Shown here piece after piece: positions 18,410-26,805 of a stretch of DNA of 64,000 nucleotides. Below the pieces are notes generated by a model. The model saw only the letters and a list, made by a program, of their open reading frames with translations. It was not told the DNA's origin and did no database searches. The first letter of the stretch is position 1, and each line of letters starts with the position of its first letter. Made by a program: the position numbers and the translations under genes. Source of the DNA: Nitrospirota bacterium (GTDB lineage: Bacteria > Nitrospirota > Nitrospiria > JACQBZ01); contig JACQCA010000019.1 of the NCBI GenBank assembly GCA_016201865.1, positions 1-64,000 on the forward strand, read 5' to 3'.

Positions 18410-18925
18410 TTAATTTTCCTTCCGGAGGAGGGCTTCGATTTCCGTAACCCACTTGGCCGGATCGGCCTCATTAAAGCCGAGATGGATATACCGAATGACG
18501 CCTTCCTTGTCGACGATAAAGGAAGTGGGCATGGCCCGGGCCCCGTATGAGGAAACGACGGTGGACTGCGGATCCAGCAGTACGGTCATCCTTTGAGAAA
18601 GGGGCATCGGCAATCGTTCCAGAAACTCATCCACGTGGGCTCTCTTTTTATCCAGGTTGACCGCCAGGATGAGCATGTCGGATTCCTTGTATCGTTCGGC
18701 CAGTTTGTTGAGCTCCGGAAACTCCTTCTTGCAGGGCGGACACCAATCGGCCCAGAAATCGATAAAGATCACCTTGCCTTTCAAGCCCGGCAGGGAGACC
18801 GGCTGACCGTTGAGGTCCTGGAGCGTGAAGTCCGGCGCCTTGTCGTTAATCCATGCCGCCCAAGACGGCGAAGCGGTCAGGAGAAACGAGGCCAGTATTG
18901 AAACCTGAGCGATGACTCTGAACAT
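18410..18925 (-). CDS. TlpA-like thioredoxin-fold protein
   Basis: Signal peptide; 'APDFTLQDLNGQPVSLPGLKGKVIFIDFWADWCPPCKKEFPELNKL'. Confidence 0.95.
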   Translation of the reverse strand: MFRVIAQVSILASFLLTASPSWAAWINDKAPDFTLQDLNGQPVSLPGLKGKVIFIDFWADWCPPCKKEFPELNKLAERYKESDMLILAVNLDKKRAHVDEFLERLPMPLSQRMTVLLDPQSTVVSSYGARAMPTSFIVDKEGVIRYIHLGFNEADPAKWVTEIEALLRKEN

Positions 18926-18944
18926 AAATATGCCTCCATACAGA

Positions 18945-18992
18945 TGGAAGCCTCCCCGCCTGAAAAGCGAGGATCAGGCGGGGAGGCTTCCA
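18945..18992. repeat. perfect inverted repeat, 19-nt arms, 10-nt loop
   Basis: TGGAAGCCTCCCCGCCTGA-N10-TCAGGCGGGGAGGCTTCCA, between DUF5666 and tlpA. Confidence 0.85.
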
Positions 18993-19004
18993 TGCCGATC
19001 CGGC

Positions 19005-19964
19005 CTATTCGAACGAGATTTCCCTGGCGATCAGAACGCCGTCGGCGTCCAGCGTTCCTTCCGCCTCTAATAGAACGTTCAGCCCGATCATTGCGGCGGT
19101 TCCGTCTTTAAACGTCGTTAGAGAAGTCGTCGCGACGGGCTGGCCGTTTATATCGAAATCGGTTGCCGAAACGTACCGCGTGACATACCCTTCAATCTTC
19201 AGCTCATCGCCTTCCGAACCGCCCACCGAGTTATCCTCGGCCTTGACCTTGCTTGCGGTCAGCGCACCTGCCGAATCGATCCCCGTCGTGCTTTTGACCT
19301 CGACATACAATCCGTCGGCCAATACGAGACCGGTCGGCTCAAGCGTCGCATGGCTGTAATCCACCTTTTGATCCCCGATGAGGAATGTCATTGCGAGGGG
19401 ATCCAGGCTCGTGATCTTTCCTTTCAACTCAATTTCAGTTCCCGAGATGTGCTGGGGCGCCTTCAGTTCGATAAAGGTTGCCTGGATGGATCCATCCGCA
19501 TTCACAAAACCGCTCACCTCAATTACATTCCCGACATTCAGCCCGGAAAAATCGCCGACGTTTTCATAGCGGGTCGCGGCATCCGCCACAACCTTCTGGC
19601 TCATCACAGTCAATGTCAAATTGGGCGCGTTGATGTCCTGAATCACGCCTTCCAGATCGTCCTTATACTCGATGCTGCTCGCGCTCCCGGTCGTTCCGTC
19701 CGCATTGAAGGTTCCATGAACCGTCACGACCATCCCGATGGCGAGATCGTCCTGCGCAGCCGCGTCGCCGTCCTTGGTGATCGTCGTTCCGGTCGTATCG
19801 AACTCGACGCCGTTAACGAAAACACTCCCGAATCCGGTGATCTTCCCGACAACCCCGCCGCTTGCTGTGGTATGACTGCTTCCACCCCCGCTGCACGAGA
19901 TGCTGATGACCGCGGTCAGCAGAAGGACTGCGAATTGACCTAATCGAACTTGAAATGCCTTCAT
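19005..19964 (-). CDS. DUF5666 domain protein (paralog 2)
   Basis: 'GKITGFGSVFVNGVEFDTTGTTITKDGD...DLAIGMVVTVHGTFNADGTTGSASSIEY'; repeated OB-like units. Confidence 0.85.
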   Translation of the reverse strand: MKAFQVRLGQFAVLLLTAVISISCSGGGSSHTTASGGVVGKITGFGSVFVNGVEFDTTGTTITKDGDAAAQDDLAIGMVVTVHGTFNADGTTGSASSIEYKDDLEGVIQDINAPNLTLTVMSQKVVADAATRYENVGDFSGLNVGNVIEVSGFVNADGSIQATFIELKAPQHISGTEIELKGKITSLDPLAMTFLIGDQKVDYSHATLEPTGLVLADGLYVEVKSTTGIDSAGALTASKVKAEDNSVGGSEGDELKIEGYVTRYVSATDFDINGQPVATTSLTTFKDGTAAMIGLNVLLEAEGTLDADGVLIAREISFE

Positions 19965-19978
19965 GACTTGCCTCCTCG

Positions 19979-20000
19979 GGACTTATTCGTAAATAAGTCC
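19979..20000. promoter_or_regulatory. 22-nt hairpin GGACTTATT-CGTA-AATAAGTCC adjacent to the RBS of DUF5666 paralog 2
   Basis: Perfect 9-bp arms immediately upstream (minus strand) of GAGGAGG. Confidence 0.6.
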
Positions 20001-20070
20001 TCTTTTAAAAAAGTGAATACCTGTTTCGGCTCCTTTTCGGCCGGTTCCCCCGAATGAATTGACATCCCCA

Positions 20071-21024
20071 CTACTCAAACGAAATTTCCCTGGCGATCAG
20101 TATCCCGTTGGCGTCCAGCGTGCCTTCGACTTCGAGCAAAACGTTCGCTTGGATATTAGCCGGGGCGCCGTTTTCGAACAAGGTCTGCGAGTTGGTCTGA
20201 ACGCGTTGGCCGTTTACCTCAAAGTCGCTCGCGTTGGTGAACTGATTCACCAGTCCCTCGATCTCCAAGAGATCTCCCTCCGCAGCACCCAGGGCGTTGT
20301 TTACAACCCCAATCTGAGTGGCTATCAGAACACCCGACGCATCAAGCGTCCCCTTGACCTCGACAAGCATCCCCAGAGCCAGACCGCTCGGCGGGACATT
20401 CTCAAGAACAGCCCCGCTGTAGTCCACCACTTGACTGCCGATCTGGAAGGTGTTACTCACGGGAGTGTTGCTGATCGTTCCTGTGAGCTCCACGTGGGTG
20501 CCGGGCGGCGTCCGTTCAATTCTTGTCGCTACAATGGTGCCGTCTGAGCCGACGAACCCGCTGATCTCCACAATGTCGCCCTTCGCTAACGATCCGAAGG
20601 TCGCGTTCTCAAATACCGTGGAACTGTCCACCGCCACCGTTTGACCCAGCACAACCAAGAAAGAAGCCAATAGATTGATGCTGTCGATGGGGCCTTCGAG
20701 GTTGTTGTTGTAATCGATGCTGCTTGCGGTTCCGGTTGTTCCATTGCCGTTGATTGTGCCTTTGACGGTGACCACCATTCCGATTCCCAGATCGGTCTGC
20801 GTTGCCGTTGGATCGCCATTGACCGTGATCGTGGCCCCGGTCGTGTTGAACTCGACACGATTAACGAAGACACTCCCGAATGCGGTGATCTTTCCGACGG
20901 AAACTCCCGTGCCGCCGACCCCGCCGCCGGCCGTGGTGCTGCCGCCTCCGCCTCCGGCGCACGAGACGCCGACGGTTGCGGTCAGCAGAAAGATAGCGAA
21001 TTGACCTAATCGAAACATCTTCAT
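20071..21024 (-). CDS. DUF5666 domain protein (paralog 1)
   Basis: 'GKITAFGSVFVNRVEFNTTGATITVNGDPTATQTDLGIGMVVTVKGTINGNGTTGTASSIDY'; clearly paralogous to 19005..19964. Confidence 0.85.
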   Translation of the reverse strand: MKMFRLGQFAIFLLTATVGVSCAGGGGGSTTAGGGVGGTGVSVGKITAFGSVFVNRVEFNTTGATITVNGDPTATQTDLGIGMVVTVKGTINGNGTTGTASSIDYNNNLEGPIDSINLLASFLVVLGQTVAVDSSTVFENATFGSLAKGDIVEISGFVGSDGTIVATRIERTPPGTHVELTGTISNTPVSNTFQIGSQVVDYSGAVLENVPPSGLALGMLVEVKGTLDASGVLIATQIGVVNNALGAAEGDLLEIEGLVNQFTNASDFEVNGQRVQTNSQTLFENGAPANIQANVLLEVEGTLDANGILIAREISFE

Positions 21025-21860
21025 GACTTGCCTCCTGGAAGAGTATTTTCAGATACATCCTCTTCAAAATAGTAAATGGCCATTCCGGCGCGTTTCCGGC
21101 CGGTTCCTTTAGTGGATGGATTGACATCTCGATCGTGTTGGGACAGCCATCGGTCCATTTCCTCAAGCAAGGACTGTCCTCTGCCCAAGGTCAATGCACG
21201 AAACTGCGGCAGAATTTCAGCCGGAAGATTGTCGTAAGCCACCTTTCTCTGGAAAAAGCTTTCGGTCGTGTTGCTGCGAAGGTTATGATCAATCGTGCGG
21301 ATCAGGTCCCGGACGTCCGTGCCCAGGATGCCGAGCTTCCCGGCCTCTTCGTTTTGTGGAAGGTAGGCGCGGGTCCGTAAATGGATCCGGCCGTCGCGCA
21401 GGCGTTCAACGGCCCCTACCCGTAAAAGTTCATCCAAAATGGCGCGAACAGGCATATCGCCGCTGTAGCGTTTTACCAATTGACTGAACGTGGCGCCCCT
21501 TCCTTCCAACGGCAGGTCGGCTTCACGGCCTTTGTTGTCCTTAAACTTGACGTCGCGGATCCAACCGCTGATCACCCGTGCGGCGCGGTTATAACGTTCC
21601 AGAGCGCGGGTATCCTTCGGCTCGGGAAGAGACTTCACGCGGCTGACTTCTTTGCGCGAAAGCCCCGTAATGATCGAAACCCGTGAGACGGTCTGTTTTC
21701 TGCCCGGGACTCCGAATTCCCGGGCGGCCACATCCACATAGACACGCTTCGCCAGATCCGCAAACGCGTGATAGGGCACGCCATTGCGGAGGAGGATCCG
21801 CACCAGAGGACGGAGCAATCGAATCACTGCCGCGAAAAGGGCCTGTTCCATCGTAGACAT
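21021..21860 (-). CDS. DUF6502 family protein (wHTH-like, putative regulator)
   Basis: 'LLRPLVRILLRNGVPYHAFADLAKRVYVDVAAREFGVPGRKQTVSRVSIITGLSRKEVSRV'; start placed at ATG 21858..21860. Confidence 0.82.
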   Translation of the reverse strand: MSTMEQALFAAVIRLLRPLVRILLRNGVPYHAFADLAKRVYVDVAAREFGVPGRKQTVSRVSIITGLSRKEVSRVKSLPEPKDTRALERYNRAARVISGWIRDVKFKDNKGREADLPLEGRGATFSQLVKRYSGDMPVRAILDELLRVGAVERLRDGRIHLRTRAYLPQNEEAGKLGILGTDVRDLIRTIDHNLRSNTTESFFQRKVAYDNLPAEILPQFRALTLGRGQSLLEEMDRWLSQHDRDVNPSTKGTGRKRAGMAIYYFEEDVSENTLPGGKS

Positions 21861-21870
21861 ATTAGTTGGG

Positions 21871-21899
21871 ATTATATTCCCAAATATAGAGATTGTCAA
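21871..21899 (-). promoter_or_regulatory. perfect consensus sigma70 promoter TTGACA-N17-TATAAT
   Basis: Minus strand: TTGACA (21899..21894), 17-nt spacer, TATAAT (21876..21871). Confidence 0.9.
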
Positions 21900-22072
21900 G
21901 TCTTGAATGATCATTCTTCAACTCCATCCGAAAAAAAGAATCCGGCGCGTATATGTTTAATCCATAAGCTCTATCTAAACGGCTGAAGTTTGGGTATAAT
22001 TACTGGCGCTAAAAAATCGGATCACCGGTTGTGTTATTATTTAAAAAGGGCCTATTTTAGGCTGATTGGATC

Positions 22073-23419
22073 ATGAGACATCGAAACCGATTCGTCTATC
22101 TTTTCTTTTTTGGGGTGTTGGTTTTGGTCGGCTGCGGCCTTATGGTTTCGGTTCAGACCGATCCGATTCCAACAACCCTAACCGACGAAGGCTCCTTGCC
22201 GTTTCCGGCGCCGATGATCAATCCGACGGCCGCCTTCCGGACTGAACTTCCGGTCTATTCCATGGCGCTAAGTCCGACCGGTCGTTACCTGGCCCTCGGC
22301 AGCCGGAAAAGGATCATCTTATGGGATGCAGCCAAGCCGGAGGAGACGCGGGTCTTGGACGGCGGCACGCGTGATATTCTTTCCTTGGCCTTCAGCCCGG
22401 ATGAAAAAACCCTCGCTGCGGGGAGCTATATCAATATTGATCTGTTGGATGTCAATGCCGGGCAACGGACGGCCTTTCTCCCCGGACATGCCGATTATGT
22501 CCATTCCCTGGCCTTCAGCCCGGACGGCCGATGGCTGGCCTCGGGGTCGGGGGGCACGGAGACGGCGATCCATGTTTGGGATCTGTCCGACAAGCGATTG
22601 GTGAGACGGATGACCTACCGCCCCGGATACTCCGAGCGGGTCCGGGCCCTAGCCTTCAGCCCGGACGGCCGATGGCTGGCTTCGTTGGGATTGGACCGGC
22701 TCACCAGGGTATGGGAGATCGATATGAGACGACGATATTCCATGCCTCATCAGGTCTTGTTCGATCCCGCCACGACTCCGATCACGGCCTCCTTCAGTCC
22801 GGATCAAAAGATTCTGGTTTCCGGGACTGCGGAAGGGCGAATCGTCCTGTATGATTTGACCGAAGGAGCGGTTCTGAAGACCCTGTCCGGACATGAGGGG
22901 GAAGTTCTTTCCGTTGTGTTCAGTCGGGATGGAAGGACGCTGATCTCCACGGGGCGGGATAGGACGATTCGCCGTTGGGATGTGGAAACGGGCAAGGCGA
23001 TCGAGGCCCATGAAATGAAGGATGACGTGCAGTTCGGCAAAATGACGTCGGATGGAACCGTGATGGCCGCCGCCGGTCCGTTGGGGGCTGCGCTGTTTAA
23101 ACTGGAAGAGCCGAAGGGCACGCCGCTGGTGATCACACTGCTTACGCCGGTTGATCGGCAGACCGTGAATCAGTCCGTGATCCAACTGGTCGGGAAGATT
23201 GTCGATGACGCGGGCGTGATCGGGTTTAGGATCCTGGTCAATGATGTGTTGCTGAAGGACAATTCTGAGGCCGAGATCCCGGCGGAAATCTTCTTAGATG
23301 AAGTGATCAGCCTTGATGAAGGGGAGAACATGATCACCGTGACGGCTTACAATCGGGCAGGAATATCCCGTACCGAGACGATCCTTGTCACCTACGTGCC
23401 GGAAGAAGGGGAGATGTAA
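22073..23419 (+). CDS. WD40-repeat lipoprotein
   Basis: Lipobox 'LVLVGCG'; repeated 'LAFSPDGRWLASGS...VWD' units. Confidence 0.88.
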   Translation: MRHRNRFVYLFFFGVLVLVGCGLMVSVQTDPIPTTLTDEGSLPFPAPMINPTAAFRTELPVYSMALSPTGRYLALGSRKRIILWDAAKPEETRVLDGGTRDILSLAFSPDEKTLAAGSYINIDLLDVNAGQRTAFLPGHADYVHSLAFSPDGRWLASGSGGTETAIHVWDLSDKRLVRRMTYRPGYSERVRALAFSPDGRWLASLGLDRLTRVWEIDMRRRYSMPHQVLFDPATTPITASFSPDQKILVSGTAEGRIVLYDLTEGAVLKTLSGHEGEVLSVVFSRDGRTLISTGRDRTIRRWDVETGKAIEAHEMKDDVQFGKMTSDGTVMAAAGPLGAALFKLEEPKGTPLVITLLTPVDRQTVNQSVIQLVGKIVDDAGVIGFRILVNDVLLKDNSEAEIPAEIFLDEVISLDEGENMITVTAYNRAGISRTETILVTYVPEEGEM

Positions 23420-23422
23420 TCG

Positions 23423-24010
23423 GTGGCGATCGGGATCGGTCTGCGTTTCATTATCATCGGCCTGCTTGTCGTGTCGTTGAGCGGTTTGACCGACCTGGCC
23501 GTATGGGCCCAGACCGTGACGATGGACTCCGCTCCTCCGGTCCTCCGCCATGACCCTCCCGCGCCGCTGTATCCGGGAGACGTTTTTCTGATCCGCGCGA
23601 CGGTAGAAGGCGAAAGCGATATTGTCCGGGTGAACCTTTTCTATCGGGTTTCGGGGGAAAAAACGTATGAGACGATTCCCATGACCCAGGTTTCCGAGAA
23701 TACCTATGAGGTTCGTATTCCCGTGACAAAGGATTTCAAGCCGGGAGTCGAGTATTACGGAGTCGAGTATTACATTGAGGCCGCCGATCGTCTCGGCGCT
23801 GAGGGCACGGATGGGGCCCAGGCGTTGCCGTATTTCGTGGCGATCCGGGAAAAGCCTGTTTTGATTTCCGTCGCGCCGAAAAGAATGAAGCGGCCCTGGT
23901 GGAAAAATCCCTGGTATTGGGTCGGAATCGTTCTGGCCGTCGGCGGAGGCGCCGCCGCCGCGCAAAGCGCCGGCAGAAAACAGGGCAGTGGGACCGTGAT
24001 TGTCCAGTAA
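23423..24010 (+). CDS. exported protein with C-terminal TM, unknown function
   Basis: GTG start; signal peptide, Ig-like region, C-terminal 'WWKNPWYWVGIVLAVGGGAAAA'. Confidence 0.6.
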   Translation: MAIGIGLRFIIIGLLVVSLSGLTDLAVWAQTVTMDSAPPVLRHDPPAPLYPGDVFLIRATVEGESDIVRVNLFYRVSGEKTYETIPMTQVSENTYEVRIPVTKDFKPGVEYYGVEYYIEAADRLGAEGTDGAQALPYFVAIREKPVLISVAPKRMKRPWWKNPWYWVGIVLAVGGGAAAAQSAGRKQGSGTVIVQ

Positions 24011-24054
24011 AAAAGGAAGATCCGTCGGGGAGGAAAAAGGAAAAGCGAATCGCG

Positions 24055-26226
24055 ATGCGACTGTTTAAACGACTGAACAAAATATCATGCGCCGGGTTGT
24101 TGACGGCCGGCCTCTTGATCGGCTGCGGCTCGAACTCGGACAAAGACGGAACGTTGATCCTTAAGTCGTCTCCTTTCCTCGCGATTCAGGGAAGGACGGA
24201 TGTCGCGGCCGTTCTGACGATCGGCGGGAAGATCTGTCCGCTCAGCGTCGATGCGGATCTGACGCTCGGCGGTCAATGCCCCGATCTCCCCTTTGGGACC
24301 CAATCCTATATCTTGGAATATACGGCGGGAGGAGTCGTCATCGCCCAAGCGAGCGGCGCGGTGACGATCGTCAAGGGCCACACGGCCGAAGCGGATGTTC
24401 CATCGCTCGATACGAGCATGGACGATGATGGAGACGGTTATACCAATCTCGATGAGGTGATCGCCGGAACCGATCCGAAGGATCCAAGGTCACATCCGGC
24501 CCGACTCACGGTGACGAAATCCGGCGTCGGCACGGGAAGGGTAGCGGGGCCCGGGATTGATTGCGGGACGGATTGCTCCGAGCTCTATCAAAGCAGTGCG
24601 AGCGTGACTCTTACCGCCGCTCCGGATACGGGTTTTGCCTTTGCCGGTTGGAGCGGAGACTGTGCGGGAACCGGTCTTTCAACGACGATGACGATGAATG
24701 CCGACAAGAGCTGCACGGCGGCCTTCAATGTGCCATGGGCCATCTCGACGATCGACAGCGCAGGAGATGTCGGGCAGTATGCCACCATTGCATTGGATTC
24801 CACAAACAAGGTTCACATTGCTTATTATGACGCTGCCACGAATAGCGACCTGAAATATATCACGAACGCTTCGGGTCCGTGGGTGCCATCGACGGTCGAC
24901 AGCGCGGGGGATGTAGGGCAATATGCCTCCATTGCCGTCGATGCCGCTGGGGTTCATATCGGTTATTACGATGTCACAAACACTGCGCTGAAGTATGCCA
25001 CGTCTCCAGACGGCGTGTCATGGGTATCCACCATAGTGGACAATCCCCGCGATGAAGATGTAGGGCAATATGCCTCCATTGCCGTCGATGCCGCTGGGGT
25101 TCATATCGGTTATTACGATGTCACAAACACGGCGCTGAAGTATGCCACGTCTCCAGACGGCGTGTCATGGGTATCCACCATGGTGGACAATTCCGGCTTT
25201 GTGGGACAATTTGCATCTCTGACCGTGGATAGTACGGGTAAGAGGTATATCGGTTATTACGATGCGACCAACGGCGATCTCAAATATGCCGAGTCGATTA
25301 CACCCGTCAAGCTGTTCAACGACGATTTTGAGACCGGCTTAGACCCGTTGAAATGGACGGCCGATATAAGTCCTACATGTCCGTCTCCATGGGGCCTGAC
25401 CTCCCCGCCATCGCACGGTGGTTCATGGTCGGTTACCGATAGTCCCACCGGTAATTACAGCAGCAACACCGATTGTTCTATAACCATGAAAAATTCGGTG
25501 CCCATTACGGACTTAACCGAGTTGTCCTTCTGGCATCAATATTCGCTTGATGTGAATACAGGTTTTGCTCATGTGGAAATATCGACCGATGGAGGAGCAA
25601 CCTGGCCTACGATACCGGCTATCTATGGAAAAAAATATGGAAAATCACCGGACTGGCCGAGCTGGACGCCGGTATCCATTGATCTGAGCAGTTATATCAG
25701 TCCATCGGTCAAGATACGATTCAGATTAATACCAACCGGCGCACCTGCCGATGGCTGGTACATTGACGATATTGCCATTAAGCAAAACTATACGGCCGAA
25801 ACCCTTGACGGAAACAATCCTCAAAATCCCGACGTGGGACAGTATGCCTCCATTGCGCGGGACAAGACCACGAATACGATTCACATCAGCTACTACGACG
25901 TCTCCAATGGAACACTCAAATATGCCACGAACGCCTCGGGTTCATGGATCACCTCCACGATCGACGGCACGGTCAATGTAAATAAAGTGGGACAATACAC
26001 CTCCATCGCGGTCGATTCGAACGGCAAGGTCCATATCAGTTATTATGATTTAACCAATCATGCGCTGAAATACGCCACGAATGGTTCGGGTTCATGGGCG
26101 ACCTACACAATCGACACGGGTAATGTGGGGCAGTATACCTCCATTGCGGTCGACTCAAACAGAAAAGTGCATATCGCCTATTACGATGCCGCCAACGGTG
26201 ACCTCAAATACGCCACGAGTCAATAG
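24055..26226 (+). CDS. large repeat lipoprotein: Ca-binding TSP3-like loop, B-repeat, beta-propeller-like repeats, inserted MAM/jelly-roll-like domain
   Basis: Lipobox 'LLIGCGS'; 'DDDGDGYTNLDEVIAGTDPKDP'; 'AGWSGDCAGTG..TMTMNADKSCTAAF'; repeated 'VGQYASIAVD...HI.YYD..N..LKYAT'. Confidence 0.8.
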   Translation: MRLFKRLNKISCAGLLTAGLLIGCGSNSDKDGTLILKSSPFLAIQGRTDVAAVLTIGGKICPLSVDADLTLGGQCPDLPFGTQSYILEYTAGGVVIAQASGAVTIVKGHTAEADVPSLDTSMDDDGDGYTNLDEVIAGTDPKDPRSHPARLTVTKSGVGTGRVAGPGIDCGTDCSELYQSSASVTLTAAPDTGFAFAGWSGDCAGTGLSTTMTMNADKSCTAAFNVPWAISTIDSAGDVGQYATIALDSTNKVHIAYYDAATNSDLKYITNASGPWVPSTVDSAGDVGQYASIAVDAAGVHIGYYDVTNTALKYATSPDGVSWVSTIVDNPRDEDVGQYASIAVDAAGVHIGYYDVTNTALKYATSPDGVSWVSTMVDNSGFVGQFASLTVDSTGKRYIGYYDATNGDLKYAESITPVKLFNDDFETGLDPLKWTADISPTCPSPWGLTSPPSHGGSWSVTDSPTGNYSSNTDCSITMKNSVPITDLTELSFWHQYSLDVNTGFAHVEISTDGGATWPTIPAIYGKKYGKSPDWPSWTPVSIDLSSYISPSVKIRFRLIPTGAPADGWYIDDIAIKQNYTAETLDGNNPQNPDVGQYASIARDKTTNTIHISYYDVSNGTLKYATNASGSWITSTIDGTVNVNKVGQYTSIAVDSNGKVHISYYDLTNHALKYATNGSGSWATYTIDTGNVGQYTSIAVDSNRKVHIAYYDAANGDLKYATSQ
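24910..25191 (+). repeat. 147-bp-period near-identical tandem duplication within the CDS
   Basis: 24910..25044 vs 25057..25191 differ at only about 2 positions. Confidence 0.9.
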
Positions 26227-26249
26227 CAGGGGCTCGCGGTCGTTCGGAT

Positions 26250-26729
26250 CTACACCGTTTCGCCTTGGACCATGGAGCAGTGGTCGTGCGCGATCTTCCA
26301 GCGTGATCCATCCTTGAGGAAGACATAGGTGCAGAGCTGTTCAATCCGCTGTTCCCCTTTTTCATGGACCGAGAGCCGGATCGATTCCCGTACGACGAGA
26401 TAAGCCATCTCGGGGCCGATACGGCTGGCCCTTACTTTAGGCTGGTAACTGCACGTTAGGCCGGGAAGCGGGTTCATCGACTGTTTCAATTCCTTAATCG
26501 TTTCATCGAGCGTGGACTGGAGGCCGTCGCTGATGATCTCGGCATTCGCCAGGTAATAGTCGCGCAGTCGGTCCGCATCATTGCATGAAACCTGATAGGC
26601 GGCATCAAGGACCTTCAGAAAGACCTCTTCCTTTTCCGCGCTCTTTTCAGCGGCTCGCAATGGATCCGGACCGAAGATAAGACATAAAACAGCCATGATA
26701 ATTCCCCAACCGAGTTTTGAAGATAACAC
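26250..26729 (-). CDS. exported NTF2/SnoaL-like protein
   Basis: Signal peptide; 'YLVVRESIRLSVHEKGEQRIEQLCTYVFLKDGSRWKIAHDHCS'. Confidence 0.6.
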   Translation of the reverse strand: MLSSKLGWGIIMAVLCLIFGPDPLRAAEKSAEKEEVFLKVLDAAYQVSCNDADRLRDYYLANAEIISDGLQSTLDETIKELKQSMNPLPGLTCSYQPKVRASRIGPEMAYLVVRESIRLSVHEKGEQRIEQLCTYVFLKDGSRWKIAHDHCSMVQGETV

Positions 26730-26771
26730 GGGCGCCTCCTTGTTAAGGTTACAACGTCACGATAACTGTCT

Positions 26772-26795
26772 GGGGACAGATTTAAATCTGTCCCC
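26772..26795. repeat. 24-bp perfect palindrome GGGGACAGATTTAAATCTGTCCCC
   Basis: Direct reading; second version at 51593..51619. Confidence 0.85.
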
Positions 26796-26805
26796 TCCCG
26801 GTTTA

